The notes beneath the pieces are model-generated. The model had not been told where the DNA came from. It saw only the letters and a list, made by a program, of their open reading frames with translations, and did not search any database. Positions 25,001-36,055 of a stretch of DNA of 64,000 nt are shown here, one piece after another. This stretch comes from Tetracladium setigerum (Eukaryota > Ascomycota > Leotiomycetes > Helotiales): assembly GCA_031472005.1 (NCBI GenBank), contig PZJY01000003.1, positions 2,542,001-2,606,000 on the forward strand. Direction: 5' to 3'. The position numbers and the translations under genes are program-made. Position 1 is the stretch's first letter. Every line of letters starts with the position of its first letter.

Positions 25001-25136
25001 TCTTCATCAATGTCAGTCAAAGCGCTACTGCTGAGTCCTCTCGACGTTGCAGAGCTGTGCACTCCATCTCTTGAGATTTGCCTTCTCTTGCTGTACGTGC
25101 CAGCACGCTTCGCAGAATGGCGCCTCCCAGAGGCAT
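22046..25136 (-). CDS. Long low-complexity hypothetical protein, several frame breaks
   Basis: Not recognised. Three long open frames on the same strand (25136-23980, 23966-22840, 22831-22046) join into one protein of roughly 1000 residues if about five single bases are supplied: near 25099, 24052-24059, 23971, 23009 and 22850. The proposed start at 25136 (MPLGGAILRSVL) replaces a leader frame that lacks an ATG. Visible segments are an acidic patch 'DIDEEDESSSPLPS', a conserved-looking 'TWKRKAIRRAYQTLALLKDP' followed by 'LPTGLNLRLDSKKEPFKV', then long Ser/Pro/Arg-rich disordered stretches, a PRRRRSSSLL basic patch and a final part with 'ADGLRNIVQFFLPQDKEQ'. No enzyme motif or membrane segment is seen. 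The 3' end may include another exon beyond 22046. Function unknown. Confidence 0.65.
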
Positions 25137-26091
25137 AGCGAAAGGAGTTCAATGAAAGAAAGGAAGTGAATGAGTTACGATGAGATTGTAACGAAAAATC
25201 AACGCGCAAAAGGACTCGAGAGTAACAAGGATCAAAGCATTTAGTCGAGGGGGAGATCGATTGCAGGTGAAGAGGTGAGAAGGTGTTGAGAAAACTTACA
25301 AAAGCTGAGATGGAGTCGGCTTGGATATCAAAATAGCAGAAAGCCTTAGTCTGGCTGCCGGAGTCGCTGTCCTGAGAAGTCCAGAATATGAAGCAGCAAA
25401 ATGCCACGAAAACAGGCCCGTCAAAGTGGACGTTTGCCTTTACCACACAACAACCACTTAAGATAATTGAGCCATTGTTGCACTATTCAAATCTTTATCC
25501 CTGTAACTATTGAATAAAGATCCCGTCATCAGTTTCCAGCTACGGTGGAGGAAGTTATAGTGAAAAAGGTGGTTTTGTGACTCTGTGGTTTTCGCTGCTG
25601 TCGTTCCCGTTTCAAAAACGACTCTCGACTGCTTAATCTTTCTGCCCAATCACGTACTCACGTCCCGCGCTGGGGTTTAAGCGAATTCCTTGGCACAACA
25701 ACAACATCGGGTTGCCCCGACGTCAAGGTCAAGAAAACAATTCTTGACTTTTTAAAGAATGTCTTGTGCAAGACACTTTCACGGTATTCACACAGTAGTA
25801 AGTACGGTTCAGACCAACAAACAATCTTGTCTTTGAGTGTGGGCTCCAATTACATGCACAAAATGTTTCCTTGTACTGTACTCTACCAGGTGTCCATCAT
25901 GAAGCTTGTCTCACCCCCAAAGCAGGACAAGGCAGCACCCCCAAATTGAACGATCTTTGCGACAAGGTCCAGTGGTATAAAACTTGGAAAGGATTTTGGA
26001 TAACACACAGATGATACATAGGCATGTGTGTATTTATTTGCCACTTCTGGAGATTTGAAGACGAGCTAGCGAAAAGCTGGTACTGGAGGGG

Positions 26092-26107
26092 CAGCATTGA
26101 GCTGAAC
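26092..26107 (+). repeat. Left copy of 16-bp direct repeat (target-site duplication)
   Basis: The sequence CAGCATTGAGCTGAAC occurs here and again, identically, at 26881-26896. Nothing else flanking the two copies is shared, as expected for a duplicated target site on either side of an insertion. Confidence 0.7.
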
Positions 26108-26880
26108 CTTCAGCTCTCTTTAAAGAGAGTCTGGGGAGCTAAGATTGAGTCCCCGACAAGCCTTTTACACGAACAAAGTCTACGATATCCTGAATAATTA
26201 TACTCTTTCTTGTTTCCACGACACTCGACACTCGACACTCCTCCAACCCTCTCCTAAGTCTCCTTTAACTCGATCGGCTTTTTCATGGCTTGACTACCCC
26301 TCCCACGATTACGTTTCCTACGGAAGACTTTTCTTTCGCGTGACCAGGGAAATACATATACTCAGACTAGCCGACACTACGAAAGGGATGAATGACTAGC
26401 CAGGACGAATTAAAAGGTAGAAAGACTTTTAGGTATAAACGGGAATTTTAACCTTTTATATACCTCGATCATCGACGAGAGTAAAGAGTTTAGGGGGTTT
26501 TTAAAGGCTTAACACTTAAAGGGGGAGATTCTGGGGATTTTCGGGTTAATGCGTGTGCCAAGGGAATTGTAGGGCCGAAAGCCCTACTATACTACTCGAG
26601 CATTACTTTTCACTCGGTTCTGGCGGATCCGTTCAAAATAGCGTGGACGAACGCAATATATCGTATTTTTAAAGGCCTCGAAATTGCCGGCGAAAAGTCT
26701 ATAAAAATAATATAGATGAGAGGCTTTTTTCCCTTTGCGTTTCTGCCCCCCCCCCTTTTTTATATTATAACTCCTATATGCGAAAATTCCTCGTCTGGCA
26801 CGTTCTTATGCCCTTCGGGAGATCGGCAGCCACCAGCTTAGCTATATAGGTTGCCTAAACGTTAATAAAAATATCATCAT
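26108..26880 (+). mobile_element. Probable retroposed insertion (773 bp) between 16-bp duplications
   Basis: A 773-bp segment bounded by perfect 16-bp direct repeats. It has no open frame of note. It begins almost at once with a 16-bp palindrome (26114-26129), contains a GACACTC tandem triplet near 26219-26241, a hairpin at 26569-26587 (7-bp stem GTAGGGC/GCCCTAC) and a C10T run, and ends with an A/T-rich tail (AATAAAAATATCATCAT) just before the right duplication. Long, variable target duplications and an A-rich or simple-repeat tail are typical of LINE-type or LINE-mobilised (SINE) retroposition. No clear Pol III A or B box was found, so a 5'-truncated LINE or an unknown non-autonomous element is equally possible. 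Confidence 0.55.
26114..26129. repeat. Perfect 16-bp palindrome CTCTCTTTAAAGAGAG
   Basis: The two 8-base halves are exact reverse complements. It lies seven bases inside the left end of the insertion, so it may be part of the element's terminus. Confidence 0.6.
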
Positions 26881-26896
26881 CAGCATTGAGCTGAAC
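26881..26896 (+). repeat. Right copy of 16-bp direct repeat
   Basis: Identical to 26092-26107. Joining the two outer flanks with one copy gives the inferred pre-insertion site. Confidence 0.7.
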
Positions 26897-27519
26897 ACGA
26901 TGTCTTCTTGATTGATCAAAATAGATTGTCGATGACTAAAAAGAGTTCTGAGTCTTGAAGACAGTATCCAGTCTTGGGGGCGCTTTTATGTATTGTTCTG
27001 GTCTCTCGTGGTTGAGGTGCACGAGCAGAGAGGTCTTTGGTGATCTCTCCTTGGGCTCCTACCTAAAATTACCTTCTTCCCACAACAGGTAATGTGCATG
27101 CATAATCTTGGATCATTTAATCTACGATTATCACACGGCTGTTCTGATGTCCTCTATCAACGAGGAGGGGGTCTCTATACGTGACATCATGAATAGAAGA
27201 AAGATGTGCTAAAGCTGGTGGCCTCGTCTTATCACAAAAATGGAGTTGTGGACGAAATGAGGTGGAGGAGAGATCATTGGCTAGTAATCCCCAGGAATTT
27301 CTCAATGCCATTCGGCCCATTCATAACAACAAGTCGGAACAGAGACCAATGCTACAGAAAGGGCAAAACAACCAAAAAACAAATCCCATCATGAATGCAG
27401 TTCTAAAGAGGGACATCCGAAAATCTTGAAGTATGAACCCCATCTTATAGATTCCGTGAGCACAATCAAACATCACATTTGTATTTCTAGGAAGCGAGCG
27501 AAAGTGGAAAATTCATTGC

Positions 27520-27535
27520 TCCTAGGATCCTAGGA
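27520..27535. repeat. Perfect 16-bp palindrome TCCTAGGATCCTAGGA
   Basis: Self-complementary 16-mer in otherwise plain intergenic DNA. No gene or known operator is associated, so chance is possible. Confidence 0.5.
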
Positions 27536-27983
27536 TGCAACTTGGAAGATCCGATTTTCATTCATTTATTTACTTGCAAAAAAATTGGGAAAAAATGAAG
27601 AAGACTCTCAATTTCTAGACAGATCGAAAGGGTCTGGCTGGAACCTGATTCTTGCAAACATTCCTCTAACTTGCAGGGGCAAAGAGAGATAGCAGAGCGG
27701 TGATGGGTGGTATGACATCGGTGGACAGAGAGAACGATGACAAAATTAAAGGTTCAAACTAGATCTTCAAGCACAATATCTAACTATATTAATGCCCCGA
27801 CAGCTGCATACTCCCTCTTTAAGTAAAGGAGAGAGTTACCACCGATTATACCTGATCGGAAAACTAAAGGGATACAATAACTTGAGGTGACTAGAAAGAC
27901 CATCAACGAGCAAGTCGCTTGCAAATAAAGCGAATAGATTAGGTAGAATTCAGATAGTATTCGTTTTTATCGTCCGCCACTAT

Positions 27984-28262
27984 TTACGAAGTAGAAAAGT
28001 TAACGAACTTATCCACATTCTCGTCCAAGGAAGGAGGAAGCCAGGGACAAGAATGCCGACCTCTATCCCGTTTTCCCGGTGTCGGTTCTGCTCTCACACT
28101 CAAATATGTCCATCCAACATAGTTCATTCTTCCCACCATCCCCCATAAAATACCCCACATATGCGCCAAATTAATTCCATCAAATTTACCCTTCGCTTTC
28201 GCACAACACCTTTTTTGAAATTCCACCCTGGAAATGCACAGAAAACAACCAGCATTTCCCAC
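27984..28262 (-). CDS. Orphan ORF with a membrane-like segment, possible gene remnant
   Basis: Frame of about 92 residues. The stretch 'INLAHMWGILWGMVGRMNYV' is hydrophobic and aromatic and looks like a real protein segment, faintly reminiscent of a rhomboid-type 'H..G...G' helix, followed by a polar tail. There is an acceptor-like CATTTCCAG just upstream of the second half, but only 80 bp separate it from the end of RRN3, so no room for upstream exons is visible. It may be the last exon of a lost gene or a chance frame. Confidence 0.25.
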   Translation of the reverse strand: MGNAGCFLCISRVEFQKRCCAKAKGKFDGINLAHMWGILWGMVGRMNYVGWTYLSVRAEPTPGKRDRGRHSCPWLPPSLDENVDKFVNFSTS

Positions 28263-28341
28263 CCATGTTTATACGCCTTTGGAAAAATGCAGCCCAAACA
28301 CCTTGCTATAATGCATTCAACAAAGCCAATCGACTAGTCAA

Positions 28342-30429
28342 TCATTCGTCGTCTTCCTCTTCGGTACTATCATCCTCATCGGAATCGACCTCTACATCCC
28401 CATTCTCTTCTTCGTCACTACTCTCGTCGTCCTCTTCCTCTTGGACAAGGCCGGGTACACCCTGCCATTGCACGTAATCGCCTTCAAGCCATCGCTTACT
28501 GACAGGTAGCTGGTATGGGTCGAATGGAAAGTATGCGTCCAACTGGTGCCAACTCTCACCGTTTCCAGAAGTGCCTGCATCTCTTAAAGCTCCATTGCCA
28601 TGCGCGGAAGAGTACTGGCTCAAGCGGATGCGCTTGTTGGTCTCGAGAAGAGGGTAGACATACATGAATCGAAGGTGGTTTGCAATCTTGGCGAATTCGG
28701 CGACAATGGGAGGAGAGCAAATCTTAAGGGGGTTTAGCTTTGAGTAGATAGTCCTCGAGAGGGTTTCCTTGATCCCTGGTGTCCAGTTCAAGTCCTGTGC
28801 AACAAATCCCATAGGGTCGTCTTCTTCTAGAATATCGGAGGACGTGATAAGGTCTCGCCATTTGAAGCAGAATATGTAGAGAAGTGCCTGTGTCATGGCG
28901 TAAAAAGTTCCATATCTTCCAAGATCTGGCCCTCGGCATCTGACTTCATTCTCAAGTCGAATGTTGTCTAGGTTGTTACCAATGAGTTCGAAGACTGTGC
29001 GGACAACATGGGGCTGGACGTGTGCACCCCTGGCCACAAAGCTTGCCAGATATGCAGCAGAAGATTGTCTGAACACAGCAGGCTGTGCAGCTTGGAACGC
29101 TAATTGAACACAGGTGCCTGCAAATTGATCTACGAGATGCTCTGCAGTCTGCGCGAAATGAAAAAGGAGGAATTGTGTGTGTCGAGAACGGTAGTTACGG
29201 AGAACGATGTTTGCGAAGTGTGCGAGTAACGTCTCAAACATCGAAGCTGCTGTTGTGCTGTTTGGGTCGGCGAAGTAGGGGTATATATGGTGAACAGAAG
29301 ATCGAGGATGGAGTCCATCTTCTCGACATTAGTTTGGACTGCCTTGATTCGTTTCGCATCGATGGTAAGTTCATCGTCGCTTGTAGCCGAATCCGAATCG
29401 CTCTCGGAGGCCGAGGCGTGTCCGTCCTTTCGAGAGACGGAGTTGATATTGATTGCCTGAACAATAGCCGTTGCGACTTCATCTTCTAAATCATCCAGGT
29501 CTACCTGCATGTGCACATCGATCTTAACCACCTCAGTTGTAATGAGAGCGAGGACATCGGACTTGAGCTCAGGAGCATACTCCATGAGCTGTACAAGGTT
29601 TTCGATGTAGGTGAGATGAACCTTTTGGGATTCATCGATGTCAGGGTACTTGCGGGCAAGGATGTCGGAAAGAAGGCTGCTGGCCGAGGGAATTAGGCGG
29701 AGGAGGTATTTCATGGCGACATGAACTCGCTTGGAAAGTTGTGCTCGGCTGACGTCCGGACATCCTGGCAGTCTGCCACTCGTGAATCTGACTGCAGCAG
29801 CTATGTCAGAGATATGTTTGGTATGGCTGCAGGTGCAACTTACCTCCAGCGAAGCGCTGAACCAACATGTCCAGGATAGACTGAATATACGCGCCCTGAG
29901 AACTCGCCAGACTTCCAAGAAAATGGACGTACGCCTTCACAAAGCCTTCATCCCGTCCCATCCATTCAAAGTCTAGAATGCTGTGAACCAGTCCTTTGCA
30001 CTTGCTATTCAGCATGGACGCATGGCCTGTGAGCGCGACAACGTAAGCTTTCAGATCAACCGCCTCATCTTGCGAATCTTCCTCCTCTCCCTCTCTGTTC
30101 TTGCCGAACAGAGACCTTAACGCGTCGTATGCCTCGCTGTCGCCGCGCAGGTGTCCCTCGACGGACCTCTTCACTTCCGCTCGCACTGATTCCAGGCTCC
30201 GAACCTTAGGCTTGAAGGATTCCAAGACCTTTTCCTCAACCTCCTCCTTGAAGGTTACTCGAGCCCTCTTCGCAGGACTTGGTGGCGCCGAGAGGGAATC
30301 CATATCCAGACCAGCATCGTCGGCTTTCCTGATCGTTCCTCGTCGCAGCAGGCTGGGTTTGCTGGCAGCCTTGAGCATAGGTGAAGGTCCAGACAGCGCA
30401 GGCTGCACCGCAGGCACTAGCGAAACCAT
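28342..30429 (-). CDS. RRN3: RNA polymerase I initiation factor Rrn3, frame broken by one base
   Basis: Bridges RNA polymerase I to core factor at rDNA promoters in the nucleolus; target of growth signalling. Exon 1 is 30429-29844, exon 2 29800-28342. Seen: Ser/Pro-rich N-terminus, HEAT-like helices ('LSKRVHVAMKYLLRLIPSAS'), an internal acidic serine patch ('SASESDSDSATSDDEL'), the conserved 'FETLLAHFANIVLRNYRSRH', 'GRYGTFYAMTQALLYIFCFK', and 'IVAEFAKIANHLRFMYVYPL' followed by 'ETNKRIRLSQY'. The C-terminus is very acidic (QEEEDDESSDEEEN). At 29278-29281 four G on plus stand where five are needed; without the extra base the frame breaks after 'FTIYTP'. With it, the gene closes at 681 residues, normal for the family. 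Confidence 0.93.
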
Positions 30430-31128
30430 GAGCGCGACGGCAACTACCTTAGACTGAAGTCGAAGCGGCGGAATGTCGTATCATGTGTTCTGGGTTCGTG
30501 TTGCTGAGTTGAGTTGGGTCGGGAGGTGAGGGAAGGAGGGTGAGGGTGAGAGTGAGGGTGAGTTACGGTTGCTGTATTGTCGTGTGCTGCTGAAATCAAA
30601 AATCATTTTCCTCCACCAAGAAGATTAAAGATTAGCCTATGCGCACGGGCCACATCAGCCGTCATAAGCGGGGAGCCGCCTCCGCCAAGTGAACTTGGAC
30701 TCTTAGAGCTTAGTAGGTATTTAGGTAGGTTATGTGATATAAGAAAACGGTATTATACTGGCGCAATGGGCAGTAGACTGTATCCTACATGTTCAGTAGT
30801 GGAAAAGTGATTGAGTATACATAATCTTTCTGCCACCCTTCAGTCAACTAGTTTGCGAGAGCCAAACCAAAAAAAACGAAGGAAAAAAAGTCTAAAAGAA
30901 AACATGATCTCGTGCTTTTGCCCCCATTGGTAATTCATGTACAGCTTGTGGCAAGTCTAGGACTGTCCCTTATTACCATCAATTCCTCCTGCCTATGCCT
31001 TCCCAACACCATACCCCTTTAGTCAATACAAGAGAGAAGCATGACTGCTGTCAATTCTAACATCAGCATGGCATCTCCAGAAGAACACCAACCAGAACGC
31101 CGTGAGCCGAAGAATTCGACACTGTGCC
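30430..31128. other. Intergenic between RRN3 and hapC
   Basis: Both genes are on the minus strand, so this is RRN3 promoter plus hapC 3' flank. A short run of imperfect GTGAGG repeats lies at about 30527-30563, just upstream of RRN3. No gene was recognised. Confidence 0.5.
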
Positions 31129-32236
31129 TTAGTAATCCGGTCCAGTAGCTCCGTTGTGGCTTGGGACTTGACCTCCGTACAGACTTCCATACGCCGTCTC
31201 GTGCTCACTGGCCTCGGCCTGGGGACCGCCGAGGATGTTGTTTGATCCCTCTGCGAAGTTGGAGGATGCGGCGGCATTAGGAGGACCACCTGCTGGTCCT
31301 GAACCAAACCCTTGGCTTCCAGGTCGGTTTTCCCCTCTTGTAGATTGAGTCTAGAGCATTGTTAGCGTTTGCGGCTGCTGCGGGTGGGAAAGAACCAGAA
31401 TGTGACAGGTCTCTTTCAACGTCGGTACTCACCTCTCGGTACTTTGATAGGTAGATTTTCAACGCCTCTGCATAATTTTCAAATCCCAAAGAAGTCATTG
31501 CAAACAAGATATCCTCTCCGTTTACAGTCTTGCGCTTCTCTTGGTGACACTTCTCCGAAGCTGCAAACGCTTTGTTAGCTGACCCAGATAGGAGCGTCAG
31601 GGGGTGTGCTCCGTCCGACCTACCTTCACTCGTAATGAATGAGATGAACTCGCTCACACATTCCTGCATACACTCCTTTGCTTCCTTTGCAATCTTTGCA
31701 TTCTCGGGGAGGGCGGTTTTCATAATACGGGCAACTGGCGCAAAGTTGCGAATGTTAGCGTCTGGGTGCTTCTCATACTGGCCGGATTGGGGAGAAGGGT
31801 GCTGCTGCTGCTGATTCTCTGGAGAGTCTGGCGAAGGAGAGCGCGAGCCCTTGCGAGATGGGGACTTGGGAGATGACATGTGACCTCCGTCACACAGCCA
31901 GCGTTCCAGCGTTCGCGCTCGCTCCAGGCTCGTTGGCTGGCCAAGCAAAGTGTAGGACATGCGCGTGTAATAGCCACGAGAGTCGAGCGAAGCGATGCCA
32001 GTCGAGGACCAGCAGCTTGGGACGCGGAGAATATTTGGACAGCGCGCAAATCAGAGGCAAAGGGAATGGAGGAACTAACCATTTGCTATTGGCAACCATC
32101 TGTCTTGCTCTTTGACTTCGAACTCGTACGCCAGCCCAGAGTGTGGGTCTTGAGGATCCATTTGTGCATCGGGGTCATCTGGCGAAGGGTGTTGATCTAC
32201 CACATCTGCATCTTTCGTGATAGGAGAGGCAGACAT
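31129..32236 (-). CDS. hapC: CCAAT-binding factor subunit HapC / Hap3 (NF-YB)
   Basis: Histone-fold subunit of the CCAAT-binding complex (with HapB and HapE), a broad transcription regulator including respiratory and iron genes. Exons: 32236-32080, 31734-31624, 31560-31433 and 31350-31129, giving 205 residues. The junction restores the family core 'EQDRWLPIAN-VARIMKTALPENAK', then 'ECMQECVSEFISFITSE', 'KRKTVNGEDILFAMTSLGFE' and 'YAEALKIYLSKYRE'. The C-terminus is Gly/Ala/Asn-rich, as usual in moulds. The first intron (31735-32079, 345 nt) is unusually long and contains an ATG at 31879 with an open frame that reads straight into exon 2. This gives a possible second isoform with a Ser/Pro/Gln-rich N-terminus ending NIRNFAP-VARIMK. 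All canonical splice sites; no frame break. Confidence 0.93.
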
Positions 32237-32535
32237 CGTTTCTTATGGATGGATGCAGACGGCTAGTTGCGTGGAGCAAATTCTCTGGACGATGAGCTGG
32301 CGGTCTGGTACGTGTTCACTTTATTCGAAGCAGGCTTGCAATCTGGCCCAAGGTGCAGCTGGGTACAACGAGGCGTTGATCCGCAATGCAGGTAAGGCTT
32401 CTGAAGGGCAGCTCTAACTACCCAGAATAGGATTGAGGCCGACGTCAGCGACAGGCTAATGCACAGCTCTACAGTGTAGTCTCGTAATTGCTAGAGTAGT
32501 AAAGAAGAGGCTAAGTAAGAGTAGGTAGGGGTTTT

Positions 32536-32565
32536 GTGAGTGTGTGTGCGTGTGCGTGTGTATAG
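32536..32565. repeat. (GT)n microsatellite
   Basis: Interrupted GT/GC dinucleotide tract about 300 bp upstream of the hapC start codon. Confidence 0.7.
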
Positions 32566-32678
32566 GTGGGTGGGCTGCAAGTGTGGGTAGCGCGGGTTGG
32601 GTTGTTCGACCTGCAGAACAAGGCAAAGTATCTCAGTCGTCCGGATCCAAGTATGGGGCTTGTGTAACGACAGCCAGT

Positions 32679-32711
32679 ATGTGTGTATATGTATATATGT
32701 ATGTATGTAAT
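32679..32711. repeat. GTAT/TATG-type simple repeat
   Basis: Imperfect TGTATATG / TGTATG tetranucleotide-like tract. Possibly polymorphic; no function is implied. Confidence 0.6.
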
Positions 32712-35076
32712 GTACCGGAAGCAGCAAGCGCACACGTTTTTAGAACTCAAGCTGGATAGTGTAGCAGTAGTACAACTCGGCCGGAAGATTTACACAGGCA
32801 CTCGACGCACAATAGGGCTTGTGCTGATCTGGTAGGCTGAAGAAGCGGTCGCAGGACAATTGCATGCGCGCAGGCTACAGCCGAGGACGATTATAAGGCG
32901 CGCGCAGGGAGGGGGGGTATAGATGGGAGCGCGTTGCTTGGTGGGTGGTCGCAGTGAGAGTTATCGCGAGAGACAGAGATAGATAGAGAGAGTTCTGATT
33001 CTGAATGCGCCGAGCTGGGTCGTGGTGATCGATGTGCTGGTCGGCGAGACCGGTAGAGTATGATGACGGGAGAGTTGATGACTTGGGGCGCAAGAAAGTG
33101 GATGAGGTCGAGGAATGACGGCCGGATCGAGTCCAATGGAGAGTCGGTGAAGGGGGAGGAAGATGCACGACAACGCGGTCGAGGGGATCGGTCGGGATCG
33201 CTGCAGGACAAGGAAGTAGATGGCAGATGGGGAGAGAGAGTGCGACGAAGAAGTTTGGTCTGTGACACTGTGGTAATTGCACGCGGGTACAGTGATTGAT
33301 TGCGAGGCTTCGATCGATGTACTTTGGTGAAGGTGTGGGAGAGGCTGGAAGAGGTTGGGAGAGGTTTTGGTGATGTGATGATGTGAAGTCGAGAGGGTTG
33401 TTGTATTCTTCTGCAGCAAGAGAGAGAGGGGGGAAACAACAGCAGCAGCAGCCTTCCCTTACGCGCCTTTCAGCTCGGCGGTCCCACCAAAGATCTCAAG
33501 CAAAGATCTCAATCAAAATCAATCATGATATTCACACACAGCTACAGCTACTCGGTAAGGTACGTACCAATGTAATGTAATGATATGAGAATGTAATAGG
33601 TATCCAGTGCTTACTTGACCTTGTTTACCATTCATTCTACTCCACTCCGAGGAACGTACGTCGTCTCCAGAGTTTGGGCAGCCTTCTCCTCCATCCAATA
33701 ATGATGGGTTGGTGGTGAATGGTCATTGTTCAATCATCGCATTTCGCCCGCTCTTCCAATCAATTAATTCAGCCTTACTTCTCCCTCACAATTGGCCATG
33801 CAACGGTCGGTCTCCGGAAAGGAAATAATATTAATTAATTCCAATAATAACAACGATAGTGCTTGACCACCAACCACACCTGGTTTGATCGCCGCCTCGT
33901 TAGTCCCTCTTCTCCTTCCTCTTCTTCTTCCTCTTACCCTACGGAATCCTACATACAGTATCAGTATTCAATTATGGTTTTGTCATGCAGACCGGAAGGA
34001 GTGATGACAGAACAGTATCATCGTCTCCTTCATCTCTTTAATGGTGGTAATCAAGCAATAGATAGCTTCACTTACAAACAACTCACTACCCCCAAACATA
34101 TCCCCCTACATCTTTAAGAACTTCAATCTCTTGTGGTGCGCGCGGGACGTGGTGTGGATTTCAACTGGACGAGCAGATCTCATTCATCCAACCCCACGTT
34201 GACACCACCACCACCATGACCACACCCAAATCTGCACGAAAGATGTGCACACTTTCCAACCACCGTATCATAGGGCATCAAGACATCTCAACTCCAAGCA
34301 AACCATCTTTACATTGGGCGCCATTCATCATCATCGAGATCCAGCGCAGCCTTGTCTGGCCTTGTCTAGCCTGCATGGCCTCTTCCACCACACCATCAGA
34401 CATGTACAACGCATCAATTACATCCTTCACCACCCACCACCACCCACTCTAGCTCGTTCCACAAGTTTGGCCGTTGGCTTGCCAAATCCGCCCCGGCATC
34501 GTGAATAAAAAGGCTGGCTTGCCTCGCCTTCCCTTGGGGAGGAAAAAAAGACAAGGAAAAACACACATACACTACCGCACACGCGAGGCACTCTTGTTTC
34601 TCCTTCCCTCCTTCCTGACATGCAGCAGTTGGAAAGGGATATTTTTGGGCATGAATGCTGTGGATGGCATTTTTTGCCTTTGGGACTATTTGCGTGCTTT
34701 CGCTCTCTCCGCGGATGCACATGAACTTCCCCGTACGGTGAATAAGTAGTAGCAGAGGCACAACCTTGGGTCGCTCAACAGCAACACTCATCAGAGTCCT
34801 CCCCCTTGACCTGCCTGCTCGCCTCCCCCTTCCCTTCCACATCCCGTTTTGTGTCGACGTTGTAGACCGCCTCGAGAGCAAATTTTTTGGTTGCTGTACC
34901 ACAATGCCATGTAGTACCAGATCAACTTTCCTCCCTTACAAAGCGCAAATCCGTCGCTCCCTTTGACGTAACTCCATACTCCCTAGACCATGACATGTCA
35001 AAATGCCAACCCTCCCTCCCTTCCTCCCTTTCCCTTCCCTCCCGTGCCGCATAGAGACAGAAAGACACCATGCAAT

Positions 35077-35811
35077 TCATTGCTGTACAACCTGAATATT
35101 GTTCTTTTTCTACAACGCACACATCATCAGTCCCTGCGCACAACCTCTCAAAGTGGGCCGGAAAACCTACCTTCCACTTCTCCATATCGCTCTGCTGCTT
35201 ATTATACTGCTTCACCAGATCCTCCAGCACCTTCTTCAGTCCTTCCGAATTGACCTTCAGCGCAGGAACGACATCCTTCACCGTTCGCTCCACCAGTACG
35301 CCGTTGATCATCCGGAAGCACTTGCGGTCTGCAGGGAGAGGTTCAAGTGTTTCGAGAACAAGTCTGTGGAGGGCCCCAAGAGCATGTGTGAGCGGTGAAG
35401 CATATGTACGCGTGTGTGTGCTCATAAGTAGAAACGGAATAATGGAAAGTTGGAAAGAGAGCAAGCGGTGAAGTGCTTGTTTAAACTTCGCTTGATGTTG
35501 GTGGCAGATGGAGGGCGTGCCGTGCCGTCATGGTCGATCAAGTCTCAAAAGAAGAGTGTGAAGACGGAGAAGGTGGAAGTCCGAGAGAACGGAAGAAAGG
35601 GAAAGGGAAACAAACTTGTGCTCTTCTGCTTCACTCTCCACGTCTCCAATCTTGCTTGCGATGTTCTGGAGGTTGGTCTTATAGTTTGAGTACTGCTGTT
35701 GCAGCTCTGCCAGATAAACGTAAGAATTAAAGCCTTGAGGGCAGAGAAGAAGCGTCAGGAACACAGTGTTGGCTTACCTTGCTGCTTTCGCTGAGTGATT
35801 TGTTGTGCCAT
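35077..35811 (-). CDS. Prefoldin subunit 2
   Basis: Beta-type subunit of the hexameric prefoldin chaperone, which captures nascent actin and tubulin in the cytosol and passes them to CCT. Four exons: 35811-35778, 35706-35616, 35363-35171 and 35109-35077, totalling 116 residues, normal for the family. The protein is a coiled coil-hairpin-coiled coil: 'QQELQQQYSNYKTNLQNIAS', the beta-hairpin 'ADRKCFRMINGVLVERTVKD', then 'LKKVLEDLVKQYNKQQSDME', ending in the family tail 'KKKNNIQVVQQ'. All introns are GT-AG and the frame is intact. The tiny first (34 nt) and last (33 nt) exons are easy to miss. Confidence 0.95.
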
Positions 35812-36055
35812 GTTTGTAGATGGAGGAATGGCGTTTGTCGCAAGTTGAAGAGTTGCGATGAGAAGCTGTTCAGACGAGGCGAACCAGGCTCGAGCTTGAG
35901 CTCCAAAATCTTTTGTGGAACTTTCCGTCCTGTCCGACTTTCACGCGACTACCGAATTGAATCTTGAGTCCCAAAACATTCAGTCCACGAAGACAACGCC
36001 AATCTATTCGAACACCAATCAATCGACTGGTTTGAAGACCCTATAATCTTTCAAC

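Larger units (their letters stand above)
25137..28341. other. 3.2-kb gene-poor region with one insertion
   Basis: No supported complete gene. It contains the putative retroposed insertion 26108-26880, a 16-bp palindrome at 27520-27535, a C10 run at about 26746-26755 and a short orphan frame at 27984-28262. The 25137-25650 part is the leader side of the hypothetical gene. Remaining open frames are short and without character. Confidence 0.5.
32237..35076. other. 2.8-kb gene-poor region upstream of hapC
   Basis: No supported gene. The many open frames on both strands (for example 32891-33439 minus, 34414-34902 minus) are Ser/Pro/His-rich shadows of CT-rich low-complexity DNA and lack recognisable motifs. 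The size and the pyrimidine/purine strand asymmetry would fit an extended regulatory region or a long leader of hapC. Microsatellites are listed separately. Confidence 0.45.

Noticed and set aside
26108..26880. DNA transposon with terminal inverted repeats
   Set aside because: No matching inverted repeats at the two ends; the flanking repeats are direct and 16 bp long, which fits retroposition better.
32891..33439. Several overlapping Ser/Pro/His-rich frames upstream of hapC
   Set aside because: Three overlapping frames are all open because the DNA is CT-rich low complexity; none has protein character.
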